Below, piece by piece: positions 1-6,685 of a DNA stretch of 9,349 bases. The position numbers and the translations under genes are program-made. Under the pieces are notes generated by a model that was given only the letters and a program-made list of their open reading frames with translations, was not told the DNA's origin and did not search any database. Positions within the stretch are counted from its first letter, which is position 1. Each line of letters begins with the position of its first letter. Origin of the DNA: Pseudomonadota bacterium (GTDB lineage: Bacteria > Pseudomonadota > Gammaproteobacteria > Burkholderiales > Methylophilaceae); the NCBI GenBank assembly GCA_029549705.1, contig JAKPIR010000177.1:1-9349 (forward strand). The letters run 5' to 3'.

Positions 1-310
1 TAATATTGTCAGTGAATTTGGCCCGCTAAAAATTGATAGTCAACAGCGCATCGTGACGATTGACGGTCAAGAAGTAAAACTGACTGACAAAGAGTTTGAT
101 TTAGCCTTATACTTTTTAAGAAATGAAGGTGCGCTACTTTCACGTGTGCATTTAATGCAAGTGGTTTGGGGTTCAAGCTCGGATGTTGAAACCCGTAAAG
201 TCGATGTGCACGTGAGCCATTTACGCACCAAGCTTAAGTTAACCCCAGAATTTGGGTGGAAATTGACCTCAATTTATCAGCAAGGGTATCGTCTTGAACG
301 CAGTCAGTAG
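1..310 (+). CDS. OmpR/PhoB-type response regulator, C-terminal DNA-binding domain (5' truncated)
   Basis: The frame is open from base 2 to a TAG stop at 308-310, so the gene enters from outside the window and only about 102 C-terminal residues are visible. They form a Trans_reg_C winged-helix domain: an N-terminal strand region (GPLKID), the helix LTDKEFDLALYFLRNEG, the recognition-helix stretch RKVDVHVSHLRTKL, and the closing wing YQQGYRLE. This is the effector half of OmpR/PhoB-type two-component regulators, which bind DNA after phosphorylation of a receiver domain; that receiver must lie upstream of base 1. A GTG at 53 could be taken as a start, but it falls inside the domain. The gene is followed after one base by the FecR-family gene and then by a CHASE2 histidine kinase, so I infer that these encode a cognate system. 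Its target genes cannot be read from the sequence. Confidence 0.9.
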   Translation, partial: NIVSEFGPLKIDSQQRIVTIDGQEVKLTDKEFDLALYFLRNEGALLSRVHLMQVVWGSSSDVETRKVDVHVSHLRTKLKLTPEFGWKLTSIYQQGYRLERSQ

Positions 311-311
311 G

Positions 312-1685
312 ATGAAGCTTTTTATGCGGAGTGTGGCGGTTTTTTGCATGCTCTCATGTGGCTATACCGCTTATGCAGAAGAATCTGCAGCAGAAGCCGC
401 ATGGCATTACACGGTAAAACCCAATGATTCATTTGAGTTAATTTACCGTAAATATCTCGCTTCACGCGCGGGCATCGTAAAGTTGTCTTCTCACAATCAG
501 CATCCACTGTCAAAAAAACTGCAGCCAGGGCAGGTGCTGGTTATTCCGGTTGCATTGCTTAAAAAAACGCCAGTGAATGTTCAGGTGCTGGTAGCTTCAG
601 GGGATGTGGTAGCGAGTACGAAGCAGCTGCAAACATCACGTGCAATCAAAGTGGGTGACACTTTAACGCAGGGTGATAAACTCAAAACAGGCAAATATAG
701 TGTGGCGAAGTTACGTTTTGCCGATGGTTCTGTGGTGGATGTACAGCAAAATTCGAGTATTGAAATTCATGCCAGCTATCAATATGCGGGCAAAGAAACT
801 TTTGTGAGTTTATTAAAACTCAATAACGGGCGTACGGAAATTGAGGCGAATCCAAACCACACCGTGGGTAATTCCATGCAAATTGAAACGCCTTCCGCCA
901 TTGCGGCCGTGCGTGGCACGCAATTTAGGGTGGCCACAGATGCTGATGTGGCATTGCAGGAAACCATTGAAGGGCAGGTGGCTTTTGCAGGTGCGGGGCA
1001 AGAAATACTATTGGCAAAAGGTTTTGGCAGTGTAGTTGAAAAAAATCAGGCACCTTTGCCACCCATTGTATTGCCAGATGCCCCTGATGTGACGGCCTTT
1101 AGCCAGCAGTTTGAACAAAACCACGCCAAATTTGCTTTGGTGCCGCAAACAGAAGTAGTTGCCTTTGTCAGCCAGCTTGCGCGTGATGCCGCATTTACCC
1201 AAATTGTGCATGAGCAAGTAACGCCTGCTGGGCCAAGTGCTGCACTTTTAATCCCTGATTTGGCGGATGGCCAATATTATTTGCGGCTTAGGGCGCAAGA
1301 GTCGCACGGTTTACAAGGCCAAAGCGCAGTGCACGCATTTACTGTGAAAGTGCGTCCGCTGGCTGCGCTTGAATTACTGGCACCCGTTGAGGCTACAAAA
1401 ATTGCGGATACGCCACTAACTTTTGAGTGGACGCCTAACCCTAACAATGCCATCTATAGCTTGCAAATTGCCCGTGATGCAGATTTTAATCATAAAGTTT
1501 ATGAGGCCATGACCACGTTGACGCGCGTCACCCTAACGCCTTCATTTGCAAACGCCATGCTGACAGAAGGTGAATATTATTGGCGCGTGACTTCAACGCC
1601 AAAAGTGGTGCACAATGAACATCAGGCTGTTGTGAAACAAGACAAAATGTTTTCAAAATCAGGAAGAATTACGCGTGCGCAATAA
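312..1685 (+). CDS. Secreted LysM-FecR domain protein with FN3-like repeats
   Basis: The product is 457 aa from the ATG at 312, one base after the regulator's stop, which suggests translational coupling. A TTG at 294 would add six residues but would lie inside the regulator gene and ahead of the signal peptide. Residues 1-22 look like a Sec signal peptide (basic MKLFMR, hydrophobic core, TAYA before EE). Residues about 31-80 resemble LysM, a peptidoglycan-binding module (WHYTVKPNDSFELIYRKY, then LQPGQVLVIP). Residues about 92-240 form a FecR-like domain with RFADGSVVDV and the hallmark IETPSAIAAVRGTQFRV. Two FN3-like repeats follow at about 275-345 and 365-430, each with an ARDAxF motif and a GxYYxR strand. 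Proteins of this layout sit beside CHASE2-type sensors in proteobacteria. I infer a periplasmic, wall-associated partner of the downstream kinase. It is not the classical FecR anti-sigma regulator, because no transmembrane anchor or sigma factor is present. Confidence 0.88.
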   Translation: MKLFMRSVAVFCMLSCGYTAYAEESAAEAAWHYTVKPNDSFELIYRKYLASRAGIVKLSSHNQHPLSKKLQPGQVLVIPVALLKKTPVNVQVLVASGDVVASTKQLQTSRAIKVGDTLTQGDKLKTGKYSVAKLRFADGSVVDVQQNSSIEIHASYQYAGKETFVSLLKLNNGRTEIEANPNHTVGNSMQIETPSAIAAVRGTQFRVATDADVALQETIEGQVAFAGAGQEILLAKGFGSVVEKNQAPLPPIVLPDAPDVTAFSQQFEQNHAKFALVPQTEVVAFVSQLARDAAFTQIVHEQVTPAGPSAALLIPDLADGQYYLRLRAQESHGLQGQSAVHAFTVKVRPLAALELLAPVEATKIADTPLTFEWTPNPNNAIYSLQIARDADFNHKVYEAMTTLTRVTLTPSFANAMLTEGEYYWRVTSTPKVVHNEHQAVVKQDKMFSKSGRITRAQ

Positions 1686-1742
1686 AACTTAAATTGCCAA
1701 ATCTTTTTTGCGTTTTCAGTCATCTTCTGATGCAACCTTTTT

Positions 1743-1792
1743 TGATGCTCTGAAAGCCTTGTAAATAAAGGCTTCCAGAGCATTATTTTTTT
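1743..1792 (+). terminator. Intrinsic terminator after the FecR gene; copy 1 of a dispersed hairpin repeat
   Basis: An 18-bp left arm (1743-1760) pairs with 1768-1785 around the 7-base loop GTAAATA (1761-1767), with one A-C mismatch and one G-T wobble. Seven Ts follow at 1786-1792, then CTCGTA. It begins 57 bases after the FecR-gene stop and reads as a rho-independent terminator on the + strand. The same architecture recurs at 6636-6685 with identical loop, inner arm, T-tract and CTCGTA tail, so this is also one member of a repeat family. Confidence 0.85.
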
Positions 1793-1832
1793 CTCGTACA
1801 TATTTGAGCAGAAAGTGAAGTAATTGTTGATG

Positions 1833-1860
1833 TTAAAAGCGCACATCAAACGACCATAAT
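1833..1860 (+). promoter_or_regulatory. Possible weak promoter for the CHASE2 kinase gene
   Basis: CATAAT at 1855-1860 matches five of six bases of the sigma-70 -10 box. TTAAAA at 1833-1838, 16 bases upstream, is a poor -35. Because the terminator at 1743-1792 would cut most transcription from the FecR gene, a separate promoter is expected here. A transcript starting near 1867 would favour the ATG at 1914 over the one at 1875. The call rests on the -10 match and context only. Confidence 0.25.
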
Positions 1861-1913
1861 GCTAAGCAAAATTGATGTTTGCCAATGCTAAAAATGATTA
1901 CGCAAGAAAAACG

Positions 1914-3917
1914 ATGTTAAAAAAACTCACGCCAATGGACGACCGTTTATTTACCGCTTTGGTGTTGTCTATCATTGCGGTTACCGTGACCTTGAGCGCA
2001 ATTTTTACACGTTTTGATAATCTGCATGCGGATTTAGGTCGCTATCTTTCAGCCTCGCCAGCGCCTGCAGATATTGTGATTGTGGCCATTGATGAGCAAA
2101 GTTTGAGTGAAATCGGCCGCTGGCCTTGGTCGCGCAACCTGCATGCCAGTTTAATTCATAAGTTACAGGCTGAGCAGGCAAAAGTGATTGGCTTTGATGT
2201 TATTTTTTCTGAGCCTGATCATGTCGAGCCTGAAGCTGATGCTGCATTGGCACAGGCAATTAAGCAAGCAGGCAACGTGGTGTTGCCCATGGTGTTAGAA
2301 GTACCGTATATGGGTGCGCCCGTTAAATTGACAGAGCCAATCGCACCTTTGCTTGAAGCTGCTGCAGGTTTAGGGCGTGTGCATGTGCCGCTGGATGTCG
2401 ATGGTATTGCCCGTAGCATTTATCTTTGGGAAGGTATACGCGGGAGTGGTTTGCGGGTAGATGATTTAAGGCGCCATTTCTCTCAAGCAGTATTGGGAGT
2501 AGCGGGGCAGCTACCTAACAACATTGCTAATGCGCCGCCGCAAATAAAGCCGAGCGCTGCCAATGCAACATTATTACAAGTGAATAAAACTTTGCTTTCT
2601 CTCGATAAGCGCAGGGTCAAGTTTCTAGGCCCACCTGGGCATTTTCAGCGCGTTTCATATCAGCAAGTGCTCAATGGCCAATACCCAGCCCATTTCTTTA
2701 AAGATAAAATCGTCATAGTCGGGGCGACTGCGGCAGGTTTGGGTGATGCACTGCCCACGCCAGTATCTGCCTTATCTCAACCTATGCCAGGCGTTGAGTT
2801 TCATGCTAATGCCATTGCCGGCATGCGTAGTGAAAATTTAATTCGGCACGTACCCATCTGGTTCAGCTGTATCCTTTTGGTGGTGCTATCTGTGTTGCCA
2901 CTCTTATTTTTACCTCGACTGAGTCCGTTTAAAGCGCTATGTCTGGTTGCAACGTATTACCTGATGGTGACTTTTTTGGCAATTGCGTTACCGCAATATG
3001 TGAATTTATGGGTGCCGCCCGCAGGTGCGCTGGTGGCCATATTGCTGACCTATCCGATTTGGAGTTGGCGTAAGCTCGAATCGGCGCAGGTGTATTTGGA
3101 TAATGCCCTAAAAGAGTTACAAGCCGAACTCGGGCAATTAGGCGTTGAGAAGGCAAATTTAGAATCCATTCAGGCGCGCGATGAAATGCAGTCACGCATC
3201 ACAAAGGTTGAAATCACCTCACAGTTTTTGCGTGAATCACAGCAAAAAAGATTAGATACACTGGCGTTTATTTCGCATGACATTCGTGCGCCTTTGGCTT
3301 CGGCCATTATGCAGTTAGAAGAAGCTGAAACGGAGACATCGAATAAGCCCGCTGTGCGTGTTACGCAAATGCTGAATCGTGCCTTGAATATGGCTGATGA
3401 ATTTTTGCAATCCTCACGCGCAGAAATGGTAGATGCCAGCAAGTTTAGCGATATTCAAGTGAATGGTTTGCTACAAGAAGCGCTTGATGACGCTTATACG
3501 CTTGCACAAACCAATCACATCAAACTCAATGCAAATTTAAGCGATGCGCCGATGTGGATTAAAGGTAATTATGGTTTGCTTCAGCGTGCAATTGCCAATA
3601 TCTTATCCAATGCCATCAAGTATTCGCAGCCAAACACAGCAGTGCAAGTCATGTTAACGAAGGTGGATGACGAAATGGTGCTAAAAATTACCGACACTGG
3701 GCCAGGTATTCCCCCTGAAAAAATAAGCAAGCTATTTAAGCGCTTCAGCCGTGTAGAAGGGGAATATCAATTGCCTGTGGGGACTGGGCTGGGCTTATAT
3801 TTTGTTGATGTGACCATTCAAAAACACCACGGCCGCATTTTTGTTGAAAGCATGTTGCATGAAGGCACAACATTTACCATCAAGCTTCCGCTCGTTGCAA
3901 TCGCTTTTGAAGCGTAA
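1914..3917 (+). CDS. CHASE2-domain sensor histidine kinase
   Basis: The product is about 667 aa from the ATG at 1914; TTG 1872 and ATG 1875 are in-frame alternatives adding 13-14 residues, and none has a strong Shine-Dalgarno sequence. Order of parts: a transmembrane helix at about 13-32; a periplasmic CHASE2 domain at about 34-300 (IVIVAIDEQSLSEIGRWPWSR, GFDVIFSEPD, and FKDKIVIVGATAAGLGD near its end); three closely spaced transmembrane helices at about 315-384; a coiled coil; and a HisKA domain with the phosphoacceptor His455 in FISHDIRAPLAS. The HATPase domain has an N box (NILSNAIKYS), G1 (DTGPGIPPE), F box (LFKRF) and G2 (GTGLGLYF), so the catalytic core looks intact. No receiver or Hpt domain is attached. 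It probably phosphorylates the regulator encoded at 1-310, with the FecR/LysM protein as an envelope partner. The signal sensed is unknown. Confidence 0.92.
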   Translation: MLKKLTPMDDRLFTALVLSIIAVTVTLSAIFTRFDNLHADLGRYLSASPAPADIVIVAIDEQSLSEIGRWPWSRNLHASLIHKLQAEQAKVIGFDVIFSEPDHVEPEADAALAQAIKQAGNVVLPMVLEVPYMGAPVKLTEPIAPLLEAAAGLGRVHVPLDVDGIARSIYLWEGIRGSGLRVDDLRRHFSQAVLGVAGQLPNNIANAPPQIKPSAANATLLQVNKTLLSLDKRRVKFLGPPGHFQRVSYQQVLNGQYPAHFFKDKIVIVGATAAGLGDALPTPVSALSQPMPGVEFHANAIAGMRSENLIRHVPIWFSCILLVVLSVLPLLFLPRLSPFKALCLVATYYLMVTFLAIALPQYVNLWVPPAGALVAILLTYPIWSWRKLESAQVYLDNALKELQAELGQLGVEKANLESIQARDEMQSRITKVEITSQFLRESQQKRLDTLAFISHDIRAPLASAIMQLEEAETETSNKPAVRVTQMLNRALNMADEFLQSSRAEMVDASKFSDIQVNGLLQEALDDAYTLAQTNHIKLNANLSDAPMWIKGNYGLLQRAIANILSNAIKYSQPNTAVQVMLTKVDDEMVLKITDTGPGIPPEKISKLFKRFSRVEGEYQLPVGTGLGLYFVDVTIQKHHGRIFVESMLHEGTTFTIKLPLVAIAFEA

Positions 3918-3921
3918 TTAA

Positions 3922-3958
3922 AGTGCGGCAAAACGGCGCATATTGCCGTGCCGGCACT
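3922..3958 (+). terminator. Imperfect hairpin after the kinase gene
   Basis: AGTGC (3922-3926) pairs with GCACT (3954-3958), and inner GGC and CGGC segments pair with bulges. The structure starts four bases after the kinase stop, but no T-tract follows. It is therefore a weak or rho-assisted terminator at best. Its distal end overlaps the -35 box of the tal promoter by two bases. Confidence 0.35.
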
Positions 3959-3985
3959 GACAACGAATTTTATTTAAGTTATAAT
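3957..3985 (+). promoter_or_regulatory. Sigma-70 promoter of tal
   Basis: CTGACA at 3957-3962 (five of six bases of the -35 consensus) and a perfect TATAAT at 3980-3985 are separated by the optimal 17 bases. Transcription should start near 3992, giving a leader of about 70 bases before tal. No other candidate of this quality lies between the kinase and tal. Confidence 0.78.
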
Positions 3986-3989
3986 CACT

Positions 3990-4025
3990 AGCTAAATTTT
4001 GTAAAAATTTACAAGCTAAAATTTT
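3990..4025 (+). promoter_or_regulatory. Palindrome plus direct repeats at the tal transcription start
   Basis: TTGTAAA (3999-4005) and TTTACAA (4008-4014) form a perfect 7-bp inverted repeat with a 2-base centre, about +8 to +23 from the predicted start. It is flanked by AGCTAAATTTT (3990-4000) and AGCTAAAATTTT (4014-4025), a near-perfect direct repeat. The position just downstream of a strong promoter fits a repressor operator or an mRNA leader hairpin. AT-richness makes short palindromes easier to find by chance. Confidence 0.4.
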
Positions 4026-4061
4026 AAAACATTTCAGTGCGACTATTATTCAGGAGGCAGT

Positions 4062-5015
4062 ATGGCAAATTTATTAGATCAACTCAAAGCGATAACAACA
4101 ATTGTGGCTGACACAGGCGATGTTGAAGCGATTAAAGCAGTAAAGCCAGTGGATGCAACGACTAATCCATCATTAGTGTTAAAAGCAAGCCAATTGCCAC
4201 AATACGCATCTTTAATTGAAACTGCGATTGCCTATGCAAAAGCACAAGGTGGCAGCAAAGCACAACAAGTGGAAAATGCTGCGGATAAACTAGCTGTGTT
4301 GATTGGCACAGAAATTACCAAAGTGGTGCCAGGTCGCATTTCAACAGAAGTGGATGCTAAACTGTCTTTCAACGTAGATAAAATGGTGGCTAAAGGTCGC
4401 AAACTCATTCAACTATACAAAGACTCTGGTGTTGATAAAAGCCGTGTACTGATTAAATTAGCTTCAACATGGGAAGGCATCAAAGCGGGTGAAATTCTTG
4501 AAAAAGAAGGCATCCAATGTAATCTCACTTTATTATTTGGTTTTGGCCAAGCGCGTGCTTGTGCTGAAGCTGGCGTATTCCTGATTTCACCATTCGTCGG
4601 CCGTATTCTGGACTGGTACAAAGCAAAAAATCCAGGTACAGAATACACACAGGAAACAGACCCAGGTGTGGTTTCAGTGCGTGCGATTTACCAATACTAC
4701 AAAGAGCATGGCTACAAAACAGTGGTCATGGGCGCTTCTTTCCGCAACACGGGTGAGTTAATTGCGCTAGCCGGTTGTGACCGCCTAACTGTTTCACCTA
4801 ACTTGTTGCAAGATTTGGCCGCCACTGAAGGTACTTTGGTGCAAGTATTAAAAGACAATGGCGCAACCAAAACACCACCAGCAAAAATGACTGAAGAAGA
4901 ATTCCGTTTTGAATTGAACCAAGACCCAATGGCCACAGAGAAGTTAGCTGAAGGTATTCGTGGTTTTGTGGCTGATCAAAACAAACTAGAAGCTGCCTTA
5001 AGCGAAAAACTTTAA
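4062..5015 (+). CDS. tal: Transaldolase (TalB type)
   Basis: The 317-aa product has the usual length of the TalB subfamily. It interconverts sedoheptulose 7-phosphate plus glyceraldehyde 3-phosphate with erythrose 4-phosphate plus fructose 6-phosphate through a Schiff base in the cytoplasm. The catalytic lysine is Lys132 in LIKLASTWEGI, and numbering matches E. coli TalB at Asp17 (VADTGD), Asn35 (DATTNPS) and Glu96 (STEVD). The segments CNLTLLFGFGQARACAEAGV and FLISPFVGRILDWYKA are highly conserved. The start is fixed by a perfect AGGAGG at 4052-4057, four bases before the ATG. Placed directly ahead of hps and phi, it serves the regeneration branch of the RuMP cycle, rebuilding ribulose 5-phosphate for formaldehyde fixation. 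It has its own near-consensus promoter and terminator. Confidence 0.97.
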   Translation: MANLLDQLKAITTIVADTGDVEAIKAVKPVDATTNPSLVLKASQLPQYASLIETAIAYAKAQGGSKAQQVENAADKLAVLIGTEITKVVPGRISTEVDAKLSFNVDKMVAKGRKLIQLYKDSGVDKSRVLIKLASTWEGIKAGEILEKEGIQCNLTLLFGFGQARACAEAGVFLISPFVGRILDWYKAKNPGTEYTQETDPGVVSVRAIYQYYKEHGYKTVVMGASFRNTGELIALAGCDRLTVSPNLLQDLAATEGTLVQVLKDNGATKTPPAKMTEEEFRFELNQDPMATEKLAEGIRGFVADQNKLEAALSEKL

Positions 5016-5037
5016 GGCGCATTCATTTAATTTAGAA

Positions 5038-5066
5038 TTGACACAGACTAGCAGGACATTTATTAT
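5038..5066 (+). promoter_or_regulatory. Near-consensus sigma-70 promoter of hps, inside the tal terminator
   Basis: A perfect TTGACA at 5038-5043 and TATTAT at 5061-5066 (five of six) are 17 bases apart. The spacer contains the left arm of the tal terminator and the -10 box lies in the hairpin loop. A start near 5073 would fall within the right arm, so the hps transcript itself cannot form the hairpin. No comparable promoter was found nearer to hps. The predicted leader is about 150 bases. Confidence 0.72.
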
Positions 5067-5083
5067 AAGTGTCCTGCATTTTT
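5051..5083 (+). terminator. Intrinsic terminator of tal
   Basis: GCAGGACA (5051-5058) pairs perfectly with TGTCCTGC (5070-5077) around an 11-base AT-rich loop. It is followed after one base by five Ts (5079-5083). It lies 35 bases after the tal stop. The T-tract is short, so partial readthrough into hps is possible. Confidence 0.78.
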
Positions 5084-5222
5084 GTAGTCAGTCTTGTCTC
5101 AACAAGCATTGTAGTTTTAGAGTTTTTATTCAACGCATTTTAAGTGCGTGAGTAAGTAAGTTTTATCGCTAAATAAGCAATAAATTTGTAACATTCCAAT
5201 AACTATTAAACGGAGAAACACC
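5073..5222 (+). other. Long 5' leader of hps
   Basis: This is the predicted untranslated leader from the promoter at 5038-5066 to the hps ATG. Two small hairpins are visible: CTTGT/ACAAG (5093-5097 with 5102-5106) and ACGCA/TGCGT (5133-5137 with 5145-5149). A GGAG Shine-Dalgarno sequence at 5212-5215 is seven bases before the ATG. The second half is A/T-rich and looks unstructured. I see no recognisable riboswitch class and no leader peptide that I can support. Confidence 0.4.
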
Positions 5223-5855
5223 ATGGCATTAACCCAAATGGCACTAGATTCATTAGATTTTGACGGCACAGTTGCATTAGCAACATTGGTTGCTCCACAC
5301 GTTGACATCTTAGAAATCGGTACACTATGCATCAAGCACAACGGTATCAAATTGCTTGAAGTATTGCGTGCTAAATTCCCAAACAACAAAATCTTAGTTG
5401 ACTTGAAAACAGCTGACGCTGGTTTCTACGAAGCTGAGCCATTCTTCAAAGCTGGTGCTGACATCGTGACTGTATTAGGTATTTCTGATATCGGTACAAT
5501 CAAAGGTGTAATCGATGTTGCTAACAAATACGGCAAAAAAGCACAAGTTGACTTGATCAACGTTGCTGACAAAGCTGCTGTAACTAAAGCTGTTGCTGCT
5601 GCTGGTGCACACATCATTGGCGTGCACACTGGTTTAGACCAACAAGCTGCTGGTCAAACACCATTTGCTGACTTAGCATTGGTTGCTGGTTTGAACTTAG
5701 GCGTAGAAATTTCAGTAGCTGGTGGCGTTAAAGCTGCAACAGCTGCTCAAGTACGTGACGCTGGCGCGACAATCATCGTTGCTGGTGCTGCAATCTACGG
5801 CGCTGCTGATCCAGCTGCTGCTGCTGCAGAAATCACAAAAATTGCTCACGGTTAA
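5223..5855 (+). CDS. hps: 3-hexulose-6-phosphate synthase
   Basis: The 210-aa product is full length for the Hps (HxlA/RmpA) family, which condenses formaldehyde with ribulose 5-phosphate to 3-hexulose 6-phosphate, the entry step of the RuMP cycle. The fold is the OMP decarboxylase-type TIM barrel. The signature DxKxxD motif is Asp60-Lys62-Asp65 in VDLKTADAG; Glu31 sits in LEIGT, His134 in IGVHTG, and the phosphate-binding turns are SVAGGVK and VAGAAIY. The ATG at 5223 follows GGAG by seven bases. Codon choice is strikingly uniform (GCT for alanine; mostly GTT or GTA for valine, GGT for glycine), more so than in the signalling genes, which is typical of a very highly expressed protein. It lies between tal and phi with its own strong promoter and a terminator immediately downstream. 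Confidence 0.97.
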   Translation: MALTQMALDSLDFDGTVALATLVAPHVDILEIGTLCIKHNGIKLLEVLRAKFPNNKILVDLKTADAGFYEAEPFFKAGADIVTVLGISDIGTIKGVIDVANKYGKKAQVDLINVADKAAVTKAVAAAGAHIIGVHTGLDQQAAGQTPFADLALVAGLNLGVEISVAGGVKAATAAQVRDAGATIIVAGAAIYGAADPAAAAAEITKIAHG

Positions 5856-5900
5856 TTAAACCTGACATCAATAAGCAATTATTGAGATGAGTAATTAAAA

Positions 5901-5930
5901 ACCCGACCCAGTAATGTGTCGGGTTTTTTT
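5901..5930 (+). terminator. Intrinsic terminator between hps and phi
   Basis: ACCCGAC (5901-5907) pairs perfectly with GTCGGGT (5918-5924) around a 10-base loop, running into seven Ts (5924-5930). It sits 46 bases after the hps stop and 44 bases before the phi start. Unless phi has a promoter in those 44 bases, its expression depends on readthrough of this site. Confidence 0.85.
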
Positions 5931-5974
5931 ATCATAAATTTTTTGCATCACATTAGATTAAATAAGGAAATATC

Positions 5975-6514
5975 ATGAGCAGTAGTCAAAAATTGATTTT
6001 AGATAAATTAACCAGCATTTTGGCTGAAACTGATAATTCAAAATCAGCAGAACTTTTAAAGTTAGTTGAAGGTGCAGGCCGTACATTTATTGGTGGCGCG
6101 GGTCGTTCTCTACTGGTTTCACGCTTTTTTGCGATGCGTTTGGTGCATGCAGGTTACAACGTGAGCATGGTCGGCGAAGTGGTGACTCCAGCTATTAAAG
6201 CGGGTGATTTATTGATTTTGGTATCAGGTTCTGGTGGTACTGAGACCTTGTTGCCATTTGTGAAAAAAGCAAAATCAGTGGGTGCTAAACTGGCCGTGAT
6301 TTCCATGAAAAAATCTTCTCCAATGGCCGATGTGGCTGACTTGGTGATTCAAATCGGAAACGATAATAGCTTTCCGCTAACTAAAGGCATGCCAATGGGC
6401 TCACAATTTGAGCTTTCAACGTTAATCTTTTTAGAAGCCACCATTGCTGATTTGATTTTTGCAAAAGATTTAACTGAAGAAGGCATGCGCGCCATTCACG
6501 CAAATCTTGAGTAA
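5975..6514 (+). CDS. phi: 6-phospho-3-hexuloisomerase
   Basis: The 179-aa single-domain SIS protein is the usual length for Phi (HxlB/RmpB). It isomerises 3-hexulose 6-phosphate to fructose 6-phosphate, the second step of formaldehyde fixation, and acts directly after Hps in the cytoplasm. Sugar-phosphate-binding features are visible: IGGAGRSLL (40-47), VSGSGGTETLL (83-93) and GMPMGSQFELSTL (138-150). His58 and Glu146 match positions conserved in the family, and the C-terminus LTEEGMRAIHANLE is typical of proteobacterial members. The ATG at 5975 has AAGGA at 5964-5968, six bases upstream. I find no convincing promoter in the 44 bases after the hps terminator, so it is probably co-transcribed with hps at a reduced level. 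Confidence 0.96.
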   Translation: MSSSQKLILDKLTSILAETDNSKSAELLKLVEGAGRTFIGGAGRSLLVSRFFAMRLVHAGYNVSMVGEVVTPAIKAGDLLILVSGSGGTETLLPFVKKAKSVGAKLAVISMKKSSPMADVADLVIQIGNDNSFPLTKGMPMGSQFELSTLIFLEATIADLIFAKDLTEEGMRAIHANLE

Positions 6515-6516
6515 TG

Positions 6517-6530
6517 CAATTGCGCAATTG
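6517..6530. repeat. Perfect 14-bp palindrome after phi
   Basis: CAATTGCGCAATTG is self-complementary with no loop and starts two bases after the phi stop codon. Without a spacer it is a poor RNA hairpin, so a dimeric protein-binding site in DNA is the more natural reading. There is no promoter nearby to regulate, and its role is unknown. Confidence 0.45.
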
Positions 6531-6635
6531 ACCGCTTGAAAACTCAATATCACACGTGTTTGACTATGGGCGAACACTTATATGCAAAGGCACGATGATG
6601 TGATTTTTTAACGCGTTTTTTGCACAAACCTTTTA

Positions 6636-6685
6636 CGCTGCCCTGTAAGCCTTGTAAATAAAGGCTTGCAGGGCAGCGTTTTTTT
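6636..6685 (+). terminator. Strong hairpin terminator downstream of phi; copy 2 of a dispersed hairpin repeat
   Basis: An 18-bp left arm (6636-6653) pairs with 6661-6678 around the loop GTAAATA (6654-6660), with a single T-G wobble. Seven Ts follow (6679-6685), then CTCGTA. It begins 121 bases after the phi stop and should end the hps-phi transcript. It copies the architecture at 1743-1792. The outer arm differs by three paired substitutions that keep base pairing (T-A to C-G, A-T to C-G, T-A to C-G), and TGCA, AACCTTTT and TATTT-AGCA flanks are shared as well. Confidence 0.85.

Noticed and set aside
294..311. TTG start adding six residues to the FecR-family protein
   Set aside because: It lies within the regulator gene and ahead of a well-formed signal peptide beginning at ATG 312.
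1622..1849. 75-aa - strand reading frame across the FecR-kinase gap
   Set aside because: It reads through the terminator hairpin repeat and the FecR 3' end. Its KPLFTRL stretch is simply the repeat translated, as also happens at copy 2.
6566..6598. Ten-codon reading frame starting ATGGGCGAACAC
   Set aside because: It is very short, lacks a Shine-Dalgarno sequence and shows no similarity or conservation that could support it.
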